Of a DNA stretch of 64,000 nucleotides, positions 1 through 10,296 are shown in pieces (the stretch's first letter is position 1; each line of letters starts with the position of its first letter). Source of the stretch: Takakia lepidozioides. Lineage: Eukaryota; Streptophyta; Takakiopsida; Takakiales; Takakiaceae. The notes under the pieces are model-generated. The model was not told the DNA's origin. It searched no databases and saw only the letters and a program-made list of their open reading frames with translations. A program made the position numbers and the translations under genes. The stretch lies in assembly GCA_030704615.1 (NCBI GenBank), contig CM060733.1, forward strand, positions 65,348,001-65,412,000, given 5' to 3'.

Positions 1-2050
1 CGTGGCAGTCTTGACCCTCAAATCCGAGGATCCCTCTGCCACTACACCTTCCACTAACTCCGTAGAAGATGAAGTAACCTCCCCACTCTCACAGAGTTTT
101 GCTGCTAGTCTGAACACTGCAGCTGGTCTTACCCCCGGCGTCGCAATCATGGTTGCCGAGAACAGTGGGGCTTGACACACAGAGGTGGCTGCCCCCAATA
201 ATACACCGGCTGCACTAGCCTTGGCAGCAGGTGTCAGTGCTGCACGTGTAGCTCTCCCCAATGGCACAGTAATCTCCGCCTCAGTAACAGTCGAGCGAGA
301 ACTAGGTGCCATGGATGGCGTCGACACAGTCTCCGCCAATGTGAATGACTGAGGAAGCCTCGCCTGACGGCTTGCCTCCCCATGCTGTGGATCCAATTCC
401 ACCTCTGCACCTCGTGGCTCAGGAACTCGTGATGCTCCTCGAGTCACGGCTGCAGCAGACTCCACCTGCTCTAGTGGTAGCGCTGCTCCGCACATGAATC
501 CCATGCCTCCCATATCTCCTCCCTCAGGAGAAGGAGGTGGACCATCCCGCCTGGGAGCCGGTGCCGCCTGAGCTATAGCCATGGCAGCGAGCCTCTGCTC
601 TAGCTGCTGAAGCCGATTGGCCATGCCTTGGACAACACCCTGACCTCCGCGTCTTTAGCCATGTTGAGCTTGCCCTTGGCCTGCACCTCGTGCCCGACCA
701 CCTCGTCCCCGGCCACCATTGTTCCCTTGGAATTGGCCTGGGCGCAACTCAGGATGCAAGTCATAACACTGGACATCTTCATGCCCATACTTGCCACAAT
801 GCCCACACTGCAACTGTGCAGGATGTGCTTGTGCCGGCCTTTTGCCACTCTCTGGGCAATCTCTCTTGACATGGGGTCCTCCACATGTCCAACATATCAC
901 CCCTGGTTGTTGTTGGCCTGCAAAAGATGCCACGGGCCTCTGCACCTGAGGTCCCCTGTAAGCTCCATGGAACTTGGGTTGGAAAACCTTGCCCCCCTGA
1001 CCACGCTGTTGGGCAGTCCCTTGTGCCTGTGGGCTGGCAGCTGCGCCTCGTGCAGGCATGTCTTTACCAAATCCAATGGTAACAACTCGCTCCTCCACTA
1101 TGTTGAGCTCAATCCGCTCAGCCAGCAGAAACACATCTGCTAATGTGGGTTGGGCTGCTTGTAACAGGGTTGAATCCCGCACCCTTCTCCTGAGCTCCTT
1201 GTCCAAAATTCCATACCAGAACTGGATTGCCTGAGCTTCAGTAACCCCTTGGGTCACCACTTATCAAGCGCCTCATACGAGTGTAGGCCTCTCGCAAGCT
1301 CTCACTGGGTTTGCGCTGGAAGTCTTGCAAACTTCGCAGCTTCTCTGTCCGTACACCTTGGTAGTTCCACCGCAACTCCTGAAAGAACTCCACCACCGGG
1401 TTGAATCTAGGCACATGTGTTGTAGTCATGGCAGGAGGAGTAGTAGCACCTTTTAAATTGGTACCACCTGCAGAAGTACCAGCACTACTTGTTCCACTAT
1501 TAGTGCTGGCAGTGAGAGATATTGGTACTGATGCAGCTACTGGTCGCGTCATGCCTCGAGTAATGGAGACGTAGTCAGGTGACCAATACATCCTCCACTC
1601 CTCAATCTCTGCTTCATGTCCTCGCCTGAACTCGTGGTAATCGTCCATAGGCGGGCCTTCCAAATGCTGGAACAGTCCCTTCCACGCCATGAATGGGGTG
1701 AATAGCTGTGGATTGCGCATCTGCTGCAAATCACACCAGCTGTCGAACTCCTGGATAAAGTCATCCAACTCGATTGTGCCCACAGCTCCAGAGTACCTAC
1801 GAGGCCCCTTGGTAGCTCCATACATCTCCTCCATGTCGTCCCACAACAATGATAAATGAAACTGCACACCTGTTGATGAAGCCTCCGAATCTGTATCTGA
1901 CTCTGCACTAGTTGAGGGTGGAGGTGAAGGTGGTCTGAAACGAACACCTCGTCTGGTGAACCCACTCTCACTACTACTGCCTGTAGCCGTACTCCCCTCA
2001 GAACCCCTGGGTAACTCCATGATGACACTCACAATGTGCACCTCCCCCAC
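1..2050 (-). pseudogene. Gag of DNMT-type Gypsy element, copy B (5' part only)
   Basis: Capsid/nucleocapsid polyprotein of a Ty3/Gypsy LTR retrotransposon, cut by the window edge. It reads leftward from about 2050 and aligns along its length with the gag of copy A (52.3-54.35 kb); base 1 corresponds to about 52,281. The capsid part (2050-1240) is followed after a frameshift by a nucleocapsid part (1260-655) with two zinc knuckles, CWTCGGPHVKRDC and CGHCGKYGHEDVQC, and a glycine/arginine-rich tail. Breaks: one extra base near 1252-1257 relative to copy A, and an in-frame TAA at about 655-657 where copy A has AAG. From 655 to 1 the sequence still follows copy A to the gag-protease junction. The element is non-functional as it stands; the family assignment is secure. 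Confidence 0.85.
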
Positions 2051-2572
2051 GTGACACTATAAGGCTCTAGTACTAATTCTAATAGTGACACGGGTGGACA
2101 CCTGTTGCAATTTAAGGGTCATATCCCAATGGCTCAGGGCACCTGCACCTGCATCCACCGCAAGAACTCCTATGGTTGGCTGGTCATCAACCCAGCCTCA
2201 CCATAGAAGAAACACTGGTGGTCTTGCTGGTCATCACTCCAGCCTCACCACCGACAGCATACTCTAGGATTGACCGGTGATCAAATCCGGCCTAATCCCT
2301 ATGAAAGCAAGCGCCCACACAAAACCCAACATGGCGCACAGTCAAGCATGTAGGTGTTGGGGGGGGATCCAAACACAAGAAATCAAAACATCAATATCCC
2401 CACACCAAAATCCAGCTGCAATGCTGATCCTGCAGAATATCCCAGCCCAAAACCCCGGACTGACTGGCCTCCACCAAGAGAGGCTTTGGCAACTACAAGT
2501 ACAAAGTAATGAAAATAGTAACAAGAGGGAGGGGAAGAATAGAAGCCCGACCAAGCAAGATCTAATCCTGAT
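2051..2572 (-). other. Leader upstream of gag, copy B
   Basis: Non-coding stretch upstream of the copy B gag. A short block near 2086-2108 (GCAACAGGTGTCCACCCG read on the minus strand) resembles the same position in copy A (54,362-54,382), so this is probably conserved leader. A near-duplicated phrase about trinucleotide-rich 'GGTGAGGCTGG' occurs at 2170-2250. I could not identify a primer-binding site. Confidence 0.4.
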
Positions 2573-4356
2573 CTATGCTATCAACTGCCAGACTTCTCTC
2601 AAAGTGCCTCGCTCTGCATGATAGTAAGGTGTAGGAGGTATATCTATGTTCAGAAACCTGCCACTAACCTTGTCCCAAGCTACAGTAGCTCGCTCTAACC
2701 AACCCTCCTCCTCTTTCTCCCAAGTAGAGACAAAGCAATACTCCCCTATCTCCCGCTCACTGAACACTAAAGAAAACAAAGGTAGGGTCTGATAGTCTCT
2801 CAACTCGAAAGCTTTGAGACGGTTGCGGGTGTCCTCATTGCGAATGATTGCATCTCCTTCACGCAGAACAAACTTGTCATTGCTAATGAACCCCCGCTCG
2901 TGGTTGCCTTGTGCAGAGCGTGTCTGGCTGCAACCATGTCTGATTGCACAAACTTGTGTCGCTCCTGCTCCTCTGCAGTAGCTTGCATGCTCGTCAATCT
3001 CCAAGCCATGCAGCAGAGATGCCCGTCAGCTCCTACCAGCTCCTGGTTCTGCTCAGTCCTCACGGCTACCTACTCTTTGTCATACACAACACTCAAAACC
3101 AGAAATCACCCTCGCTCCCCTTCAGGCTCATGAGGTTCAAGCTGGTTCCACTCACACAGGATGTCCAGTGAATGCCTGGAAGTCTAGTACACCACAACAC
3201 TCGGCTTAGAGCAAGCACCTCCAGGGAAGCAGTGAAGCTGCGATTTTCTACTTATCTCTTCAGTCCGCCTCTCATCCTCACATCAGCATTTCGCACGCAA
3301 CGATTCGCAGATGGCAACCTCTCTACCATCCTTCACGCTACAGCGGAGTTGCAGCAAACTGGTCTGCACCGCAAGGAAAGAGGTCTACATCTGGAGCATT
3401 GGGAGCCCTATCTTCCGGACTCACTTGCAATGGCTCTGACTTGTGCGGATCACCCAACCATGGGATACAAGAGCTTAGCACATAGACCTGGTTGAAGATC
3501 TGGCGCAGTGCAAGAAGTTTCCCTTCCTCGTTGCCAACAAACATCATCGTCTACCTGTCAGTAATGCTTTCCGTAATGAAGGTACAGTCAGAATCATGCA
3601 TTGTGGTCTATGCCGGATCTTCACCAGACTCTGGCAATATGGCACGAAAGAGGGCCCGGGTCGGTCATGAGTGGATGGGGCTGTTACAAACTGCATCAAT
3701 TTCTGATTCGCAGGAGGTGTCTACTACATGTGACTCCACATCCTCTCTTGAACTCCAGGAGCCTTGAAAAGGTTGAATGCATTTTCAGCACCATTCTCGT
3801 CCTTGAAGTGCCTTTAGTTCGCCTTCCTGTGGTTGACACCAATAACCTCCGAGACGGTCAGATTAATTGCATTGATCTTTCGCAGGTTTCAGACACTCCT
3901 TCATTGCAGCGGACTTGTATAATATGTTCCTCCTTTCTCTGAAACCGATAAACATCTGCTGCAAATCGCTTTCTGTCAAATCGCACACCCGTGAAGAGGA
4001 AAGCCGGATCCAGACCGATCACAGCCAAACCGACACCTCCATATCCACACGACCGCCTTGGTGGCAAATAAACCTCAGGCAAGAAACGTCGTGACTGATT
4101 GAAGCTGCCGCGCATTCTCTCTATCTTGATTAATTACCAGTCTGAATTGCAATCAAAGACTTTAGCAGGAAACACATTGCTGGTTTTGATTACTTGAGAA
4201 GGGAGCCCCACAAACTCCAAGAATCTTGTGAAAGAGGCTGCCTCTTCCTTCTCTCCGAACGGCATAGGGATGGCAGCATGCTCCGTCGTTATCTCTGATC
4301 GTCATAAACAGATTGCTTTGCTCGGCCCTCAGTCCGTTAGTTGCGTAGGATATCAC
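2573..4356 (-). pseudogene. Unidentified broken minus-strand coding region
   Basis: Several minus-strand stretches look protein-like but are in different frames: 4356-4162 (about 64 aa), 4115-3858 (85 aa), 3547-3338 (69 aa) and 3063-2573 (two overlapping frames, 143 aa and 87 aa). The last reads as a soluble protein (RDYQTLPLFSLVFSEREIG, then a tryptophan- and glutamate-rich part) and needs one frame change near 2890. The pieces may be exons or one ORF broken by indels. A segment at 3040-2990 (ADGHLCCMAW) faintly recalls the DGNHR-LLAW motif of the ParB-like genes described below, but too weakly to claim homology. No function assigned. Confidence 0.3.
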
Positions 4357-4744
4357 ACTGCGAAGTCATCAACGTAATTCCTGCCCATCATCTGGCAGCA
4401 AACTACTTCTCCCGCAGGCCCTTCCTTGTACAATCGTAATCATGAATGCCAATGACGGCACAATGTCTATAGCCGCACCCCAGCAAGCTGTTTTTCCCCG
4501 TGAGTTCATAAGTTGCTAAGTGGTGATCACAAGTAGAGCGGCAGCTCCGCCTCTCCTCATAGGCTCAAATCATCAAAAAGCAAACAGATGGCATCGTCTC
4601 ACCCCACCTGCACTTGCACACCCTTCCAAGCATTGCTCACCTTCTTTCAACAAATCGCTTCTCTCACTTTTAAAACAAAAACCACAAGTGCTAAAACTAA
4701 ACTCACCTCTGGCACTCACAGATGCAAGCCTCATCTCTCTCGAG

Positions 4745-5098
4745 TGATAAGAAAGCTAAGAACACATTGTTCACACAAGAAACAACATGAATCCAGCAAC
4801 ATCACTCTTTAAGATAATAGTCGAGCCAGGGGCACCCCAAGCTATGGGGACTCCACCCCACAACAACCTATCCTCCCATCATAAGCACACTCAGCTTCTA
4901 AACGATGAAGGAGCTCGGTCGTGCAGGCTCAACTCGAGAGAGATGAGCTGCGCGACTGCCGCTCTCATGAAGATAAGACGGTTCAGGTGTCAAACTAAAC
5001 TTGACACCTGACTTAACACTTGACCTAAATCCAAGTGTTAAACACAAATAACTAGCTTTATTCTAGTTAGTTTCACACTGTGCTTATTTAACTTGACA
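4745..5098 (-). repeat. Conserved LTR-derived unit (B unit), copy B element
   Basis: A 354-bp block beginning TGTCAAGTTAAATAAGC and ending at TATCA on the minus strand. It is one of five related units in the window (also 9288-9655, 46,798-47,123, 57,216-57,544 and 58,062-58,409). All share the TG start, a stretch containing a repeated gene-start-like ATGAG..CTCGAG block and the TATCA end. In three of the five, including this one, the unit is followed by a conserved segment (CTCGAG, then CACTTGTGGTTTT). It is probably part of the 5' LTR or leader of the methyltransferase-type Gypsy. Confidence 0.6.
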
Positions 5099-5129
5099 AA
5101 AGAGACAGTGATTGACAAGCGGAATTCAG

Positions 5130-5540
5130 CATTGCGTCAACGCAAGGTTGTTTTCATTAACAGAGGAAATGGAAAATAGTGCTTGAAAACAACCATCCGA
5201 AGATCTATTTGTATGGATATTCAACCTTGCGTTGACGCAAGGTTGAATTCCTCTGCTGAAAACACTTGTCCATGGTATTTGATAACTTTATATTTCCTAC
5301 AATTGTATGGAAATCGGGTCATTTCTGCAGGACATTTCTAGCAATCCATACCGTCAAAGCAAGGTTGTTTGTTGGTACAGTGTAAGCTCTAAACAACATT
5401 TCAAACAGACTCCAAACAGACTTTATGTTCATCCTGGCAGCAGCGGAATTGGAAACGACAGCAAACAACAGCCCAAGAATACAGGAAGAAATACATAGCC
5501 TGGCGCTTCATCAACCTTGCGTTGACGCAAGGTTGATTTG
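5130..5540. repeat. Inverted-repeat array, left of the ParB-like pseudogene
   Basis: At least three copies of a palindrome with 12-13-bp arms (ATCAACCTTGCG and CGCAAGGTTGAT) around a TTGA spacer, at about 5130-5160 (half copy), 5219-5248 and 5508-5536, plus a degenerate copy near 5345-5370. The same palindrome recurs at 8350-8957 on the other side of the gene. No coding sequence between. Confidence 0.75.
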
Positions 5541-5736
5541 CCTTTCCGTTTTTGCCCTTTCACATGCAAAACCACCATTGGAACCAAAAAAAGGTACGCT
5601 TGTTAACGCAATGTTGCGTCTCGAGCCCTCAGGCCTCCCTCAAAACCTGAAAATTCACAATTCTACATGGGAAAAACGACACAAGAATACATAAACATAC
5701 ACTTCTAATAACAGATTTGTTTCTTGGGGGTCACAC

Positions 5737-8348
5737 CTATACAACACTCGTTTCATTGCTTGCTCGCTGTTGTACTGGTTTTTGAATTCATAGGACCTGA
5801 AGATTCTTTTGTCTCTCTCAAACTCCCTGAAGAAGCAGTTGTTCCAGACAGCGAGCTTCCATCTCCTGATATAGGCCTCTAGTGTTATCCGGGGGAAAGC
5901 CATCTGGATTTTGTAGTCTGCCATTGACTCCCCAAGTGCAGCCACCGCTCATTTTTCCAACTGCAGCAAGAAAGATCATAAGAATTTGGGAGAGAGTACG
6001 AATGTGCACAATCATTTGAAAAGGGTTTTGTGATGCCTTACCTGGCTCCAGAAGGTTGCTTTGTGTAGCCACTGGTCAAATCTGTGGTCGCTCACAACTT
6101 TTATTGCTTGTGTCTTCGAGTCCCTCTCAGGAGTTAGGAATATGTTGGTGTCTCTCACAAGTGGATCCGAATTCCAGATCTCCAACCACCTTATTTTGGT
6201 TGCATTGTCCACCATTGAAATGGAAAGGCGATGCAGTTTCTCTTGGGTCATTTCTGGCTTGGAGCCATACTTGTCATAATGTGCTTTCACCTGCTCCAGA
6301 AATTCCGTGCCAAGACTTGGATCTGTTATGCGGATTTGTTTGTCGAATGCACTCATGAGGTTCTTCCTTTGATTGTTCATCTCAAAAATCATAATGTCCT
6401 CAAGCCCAGTTGCAGACCTCTGCTCTTCTGTGTGGGAAGCATAATACTCTGCTATTAGAGGGCTGCTTGGGACTTAGACGCTTTTACGGGTTCTGTGGGG
6501 TACCCTTAATTTTTACACAGACTGAGACGAACAGGAGCCTTAGGGGTGACAGCAGCAGGCTTTAGGGACGAGGGTTAAGAAGCCCAACACAGCCCGACAC
6601 AGCCAGTCACAGCCAACACAGCCCATCACAGCCCGTCACAGCCAGCCAGCCACAACTTTGCACCGCCGTCACAGCCTGGTCACAGTCAATAGGGAACAGG
6701 TCATTGCAGGGGGAACGAAAGAACGAACAGCAAGACGTGTTACATTAGGGATGACGGTTAAATTGTTAGCAAGGCGGTTAGAACAGCTTGTAGGTAGATA
6801 AAGCGGAGAACGGAGACAAAAGGGGGGGACTTCTGGGAGTACTTCTTGGTTATGGAGGAGAGGAGATCAAGCGGAGAGCAAGAACGAGAGCACGGAGAAG
6901 AAGGAGAGATGTACAATAGATGTTTTACTTCATGCAGAGCTGTAGTGATACTGTAGAGTGGATTAGAGTCACTTGACATTGGCCTAGTACCTGATAAATC
7001 ATAATCTGATACTTATTCGATACAAGCACACTGTGTAGAGAGACATGAGTGAAGCTGTGAAATGAATGCATGATTAACTAGAACTAAGAAGATATTGAAG
7101 CAAACTGATGCTTCGGTATCAGATAAGGTAAATTGTTAACATGAAGGCAAGAAGGAATACAAAGGGGAAGCACAACCATGATTCACTAGTTGCAGGTCAT
7201 GACTGATTGTACTGAGCGAGCTGAGTGCTTAGAGATATCCAACTCTTCTATCTTGGAGTTTCCACCTCGGATAGCGAAGGGATGGGTGAGCAAAAGCCGC
7301 CCGACATCTGCTTTCGCCTTCAAACCAGTTTCTGCTATTTCTTGCTGCATACATTACAGGGAGAAAGAATCAAATACTGGCGTTTCTTGATAAACTTTAC
7401 AGTAGAAACAAACAAACAGATGGCAAGAAGCTTACTGTGTACATGTAGTCAAGAAAAGCCTCCCTTGTCAGGCTGTACCATGTGCTTGTCTTCTTTTCAG
7501 CACACCTCTTCATCTGCTGAGGACTGAGCACGCTTGTGAATGACTCCAGTGCATCACCCCTATCTTCTGGATACGGAATAGAGTGTGGCAGAGATTGGTC
7601 GTCACATGAGAGGTTTCATTGGATCTGGAAAAACCTTCAACTTATAAGGTGATTTCTAATTGTGGAAACGCAGATCGGAACGGGAACAATGTTGGTAACT
7701 TACTTGTTTATGTCGTGCATGGCTGTCAAGAGCTGCGTGACACGTCCTTTGTGGTCCAGTACCATGGAAACCACGCTCCAGTGCCATTCGATCTCGTCCG
7801 AGTGCAAGCTTGAAATGTAATCCATCCAGGCAAGCCGTCTATGGTTCCCAACCTAGACAAAAAAACATCTTTCCCATAAACGCTTTTGTGGAGGCATTTT
7901 TGGACAGCTTGAACTCAAACTCCCTGTTTACATCCCGCCAGCATGCATCCCAACTTTGCTCTATGTCCTCTGTTACAAGACACTCCTCTCCTTTCGTGTT
8001 CATAGTGGATACATAGAACACTGCAGATCCCTTGACATAGCCGTGAACAATTTCGTTCTTCAACTTCGTGATGTCGTTCCTCAATGCGGGTCAAACCGCG
8101 GGCATGGAGATCATCCTGCATAGTGGGATAACTAGGTTTCCGCCGAGAACCTCCATCGACAGAATCACCTTGGAGGAGTTCACTTTTTGCCCACCCATAA
8201 CCTCCTCGGCCTTGTCTTCATAGTGTTCCTCAAACGAGTCTTCCTCACCTTCACCTTCTCCCACTGCTGCATCTCTCCCCATGGATTTCCTTTTTCTTTT
8301 CCTTTGCAGAGAATGAATATCCCTATGAGTGACAGATTGAGCTCCCAT
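5737..8348 (-). pseudogene. Spliced gene with ParB-like domain, paralogue of the MULE cargo gene; disrupted
   Basis: Reads leftward from about 8348. Exon 1 (to about 7704) has a basic/acidic N-terminus, then a region matching the MULE cargo at 15.1-14.7 kb: KMFFCLGWE, then after a one-base break HRRLAWMDYISSLHSDEIEW, equivalent to the cargo's DGNHRLLAW motif. Exon 2 is about 7622-7436, starting after TTTTTCCAG and ending at GTAAGC. Exon 3 is about 7347-6042 and is interrupted by a solo LTR; without the LTR its frame continues to WLHKATFWSQ and GTAAGG. Exon 4 is about 5965-5737, ending AMKRVLYR before GTGTGA. Exon order and splice positions agree with the MULE cargo. The methyltransferase-like C-terminal half present in the cargo is absent here. 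Breaks: frameshifts near 8090 and 7835, and the LTR. Function is inferred only from the ParB-like signature. Confidence 0.6.
6453..7306 (+). mobile_element. Solo LTR of the F Gypsy family with 5-bp target duplication
   Basis: An 854-bp LTR flanked by the direct repeat TCTGC (6448-6452 and 7307-7311). It begins TATTAGAGGGCTG (usual start TGTTAGAGG, so G to A) and ends AAAAGCCGCCCGACA, matching the LTRs at 59,116-59,747 (+), 31,323-32,261 (-) and 34,043-35,043 (-). A run of CACAGCC-type decamers lies at 6590-6680. It sits inside exon 3 of the ParB-like pseudogene. No internal retrotransposon sequence remains, which fits LTR-LTR recombination after insertion. Confidence 0.88.
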
Positions 8349-8349
8349 G

Positions 8350-8957
8350 GATCAACCTTGCGTTGACGCAAGGTTGATTGATGGGGATGAAGCATAGTCT
8401 AAAATGCATACCGGAACAGTCCAGTGAACCCACTAAATGCTTTGCGTTGACGCAAGGTTCTTTTGGGGGCTTTACATAATCAACTTTCCCTACCTTGCGG
8501 TTCATGGAACGGGGCTTCTAATGCTGGGAGTGAACAGAAGAGGCATCCAAATCAGCCTCTCGTCAACGCAAGGTTGATTCGAGTGCTGCATCTGCTTCGT
8601 TTCACCTTCATAAACATACACTTTGGAGGTTGACATCAACCTTGTGTTGACGCAAGGTTGATGTCCAGCTCTCAGATTGGAGTTCAATAAACAAAAAAAC
8701 CAATGGAAAAACAGATTGCAACTCTGGTTTCTTCTTGGCACTTGATGATGCATCGGGAGCATTCATCTTTTCCATGGTTTCTGGAGGCAGCAAGCTACCA
8801 AGCGGATACGGGAGGTGGGAATGAACAAAACAGGCACACGAATCAACCTCGCGTCAACGCAAGGTTGATTCGAGTGCAGCATTTGCACCCGTTTCATGCC
8901 CAAAACATACACTTTGGAGGTCGACATCAACTTTGCGTTGACGCAAGGTTGATGTCA
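8350..8957. repeat. Inverted-repeat array, right of the ParB-like pseudogene
   Basis: Six or so copies of the ATCAACCTTGCG / CGCAAGGTTGAT palindrome at about 8350-8378, 8438-8460, 8560-8582, 8634-8664, 8842-8872 and 8925-8957, separated by unrelated 60-180-bp spacers. The first overlaps the start region of the ParB-like gene. Same motif as at 5130-5540. Confidence 0.75.
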
Positions 8958-8997
8958 ACCACTCTGTTTAGCATGGAACAGACCAAAAAAAAAAAGG

Positions 8998-9170
8998 GCA
9001 AAAGAGGGTTAGTGGAGTCACGGGCACATAGGCCTAGGTTGTGGTCGACCAATCTTGCACCACCAGAGTTGCTCAAGAGAGCCTATGACTCCATTCAGCG
9101 GCCACCCAACCTCACGGTTGAGTGCATTTCACTGAACTCCCCTCATCCACCGGTGAAAAGGCCTCCTGCC
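8998..9170 (+). pseudogene. Fragment of the retrotransposon DNA methyltransferase (motif VIII region)
   Basis: A plus-strand open stretch reading SRAHRPRLWSTNLAPPELLK. It corresponds to SRAHRPRLWWTNLMPPALLK in the methyltransferase of copy A (near 50,890-50,830) and continues through the adjacent residues (RAYDSIQRPPNLTVE against RAFDGVQRPAHLTVD). In C5 methyltransferases of the DNMT3 type this is the region around motif VIII. The fragment is in the opposite orientation to every other methyltransferase-type Gypsy copy here, so it is a separate insertion or an inverted piece. The catalytic PCQ motif is not present. Confidence 0.75.
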
Positions 9171-9202
9171 ATGCTTGCTGCACACACTGGCTTGCAAATC
9201 CC

Positions 9203-9742
9203 TATCGTGCACCTAAGCATCGTGCCACAACATACATCGCTGTCCACCACACATTCTAAGCACACAATCCTAGAAAGCTATGCCACAATGAAAATGAAAG
9301 TGAACACAATGGAAACAGTCCACTCATGAATCCACTAATTCACATAAACTAAGTCAAGCCAAGGGCACCTTTGCTAAAGGAATCCACCCTATAAAGCCCT
9401 CACCACACTCCCTCTCAATACCTAGAGCTATGGAGGTGGGAGAGACTCATGGAGGCTCAACTACAAGAAGATGAGCCCTCCTCAACCCTCACAAGGGGAA
9501 AAACCCATCCCCATGTCCCAAGTGAGGTTTGACATCTCACTTTGGCATGTGAGACCAAATGAAGTCCAACACACAAAATACAAATATAAATATCCAAAAT
9601 GTCCTAATTAACTATAAATAGATCATTTTAGTTAACTATGACTAAAACCATGACAGCTGTCGTGCACCTAAGCATCGTGCCACAACATACATCGCTATCC
9701 ACCACACATTCTAAGCACATAATCCTAGAAAGCTATGCCACA
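9203..9742 (-). repeat. 3' end unit of copy C: 85-bp direct repeats flanking a B unit
   Basis: Two nearly identical 85-bp TG...CA repeats (9203-9287 and 9658-9742; minus strand TGTGGCATAGCTTTCTAGG, ending GCACGACA) flank a 368-bp B unit (9288-9655). To the right lies a purine tract (GGGGGACGAT on the minus strand, about 9743-9753) that marks the polypurine tract just before a 3' LTR. The same architecture, with different flanking-repeat sequence, is at 46,608-47,306 in copy A. The unit is the 3' terminus of a methyltransferase-type Gypsy. Confidence 0.7.
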
Positions 9743-10075
9743 ATCGTCCCCCTAGCTGGTGATTAGGTCCCTCTGACACCAGATAGCTGACAAGTATCCA
9801 TCTCAATAAGATCATCGCTTGGTCTTCAATCGCATATGTCCCAATTTTCTAAAGTCTATGGATCAAGAGGCCGGGTGCAAATTAGAGAGCCCCATCATTA
9901 GTCGCATGCCTGCAATCCATGATCTTCAATTGAGTATCCATGGCGTTGAGCTCCCACCAGCTAGACCTTGGATCACTTGTCAAGTCCACCATTGTTATGC
10001 CCCACTACCTCTGTCCAAGGCATCGTGGACACGACCATTCTCCACTAGGAACCTCATCTAGTGGTGGTGTTAAAC
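9743..10075 (-). pseudogene. Copy C Gypsy: 3' half of the PHD-finger exon, 3' UTR and polypurine tract
   Basis: Read leftward from 10,075 this continues the PHD finger interrupted by the MULE: CLTPPLDEVPSGEWSCPRC then a stop shortly after, matching CLTPPLEKVPDGDWLCPHC of copy A. The rest (about 10,020-9755) is 3' untranslated sequence alignable with 47,320-47,560, ending at the polypurine tract. The other half of the reading frame is at 23,192 onward, on the far side of the MULE. Confidence 0.8.
10067..10075 (+). repeat. Target-site duplication of MULE1, left
   Basis: GTGTTAAAC, identical to 23,183-23,191. Nine bases is the usual duplication length for Mutator elements. Joining the flanks at this repeat gives the PHD-coding sequence expected from copy A, which supports both element ends. 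Confidence 0.93.
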
Positions 10076-10125
10076 GGGGGCTGCTATTTCATGAGCGGCA
10101 TGAGCATGAGCGGAAAAAAAAAAAG
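10076..10125 (+). repeat. MULE1 left terminal inverted repeat
   Basis: GGGGGCTGCTATTTCATGAG followed by GCGGCATGAGCATGAGCGG and an A-run. The first 30 bases are identical to the surviving end of MULE2 (45,522 reading left) and are the inverted counterpart of 23,182 reading left. Confidence 0.85.
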
Positions 10126-10296
10126 CATGAGCAGACCATTGTGAGTCCACGGAAATAGGGTTAGGAGGCACAGAAATAGGGTCATGTGAAGTTGGAATGT
10201 GGCACCAGTGGACTTGAAATGCAACATTTTATTGCAAATTTTGTGGCAAGCCACGACTATACAAGTGTGTTCTAACTATCATAGCCGGAATGGGCA

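Noticed and set aside
655-884. Short frames over the gag zinc-knuckle region, also at 52,883-53,428
   Set aside because: Out-of-frame translations of the Gly/Arg-rich nucleocapsid; the zinc-knuckle frame is the real one.
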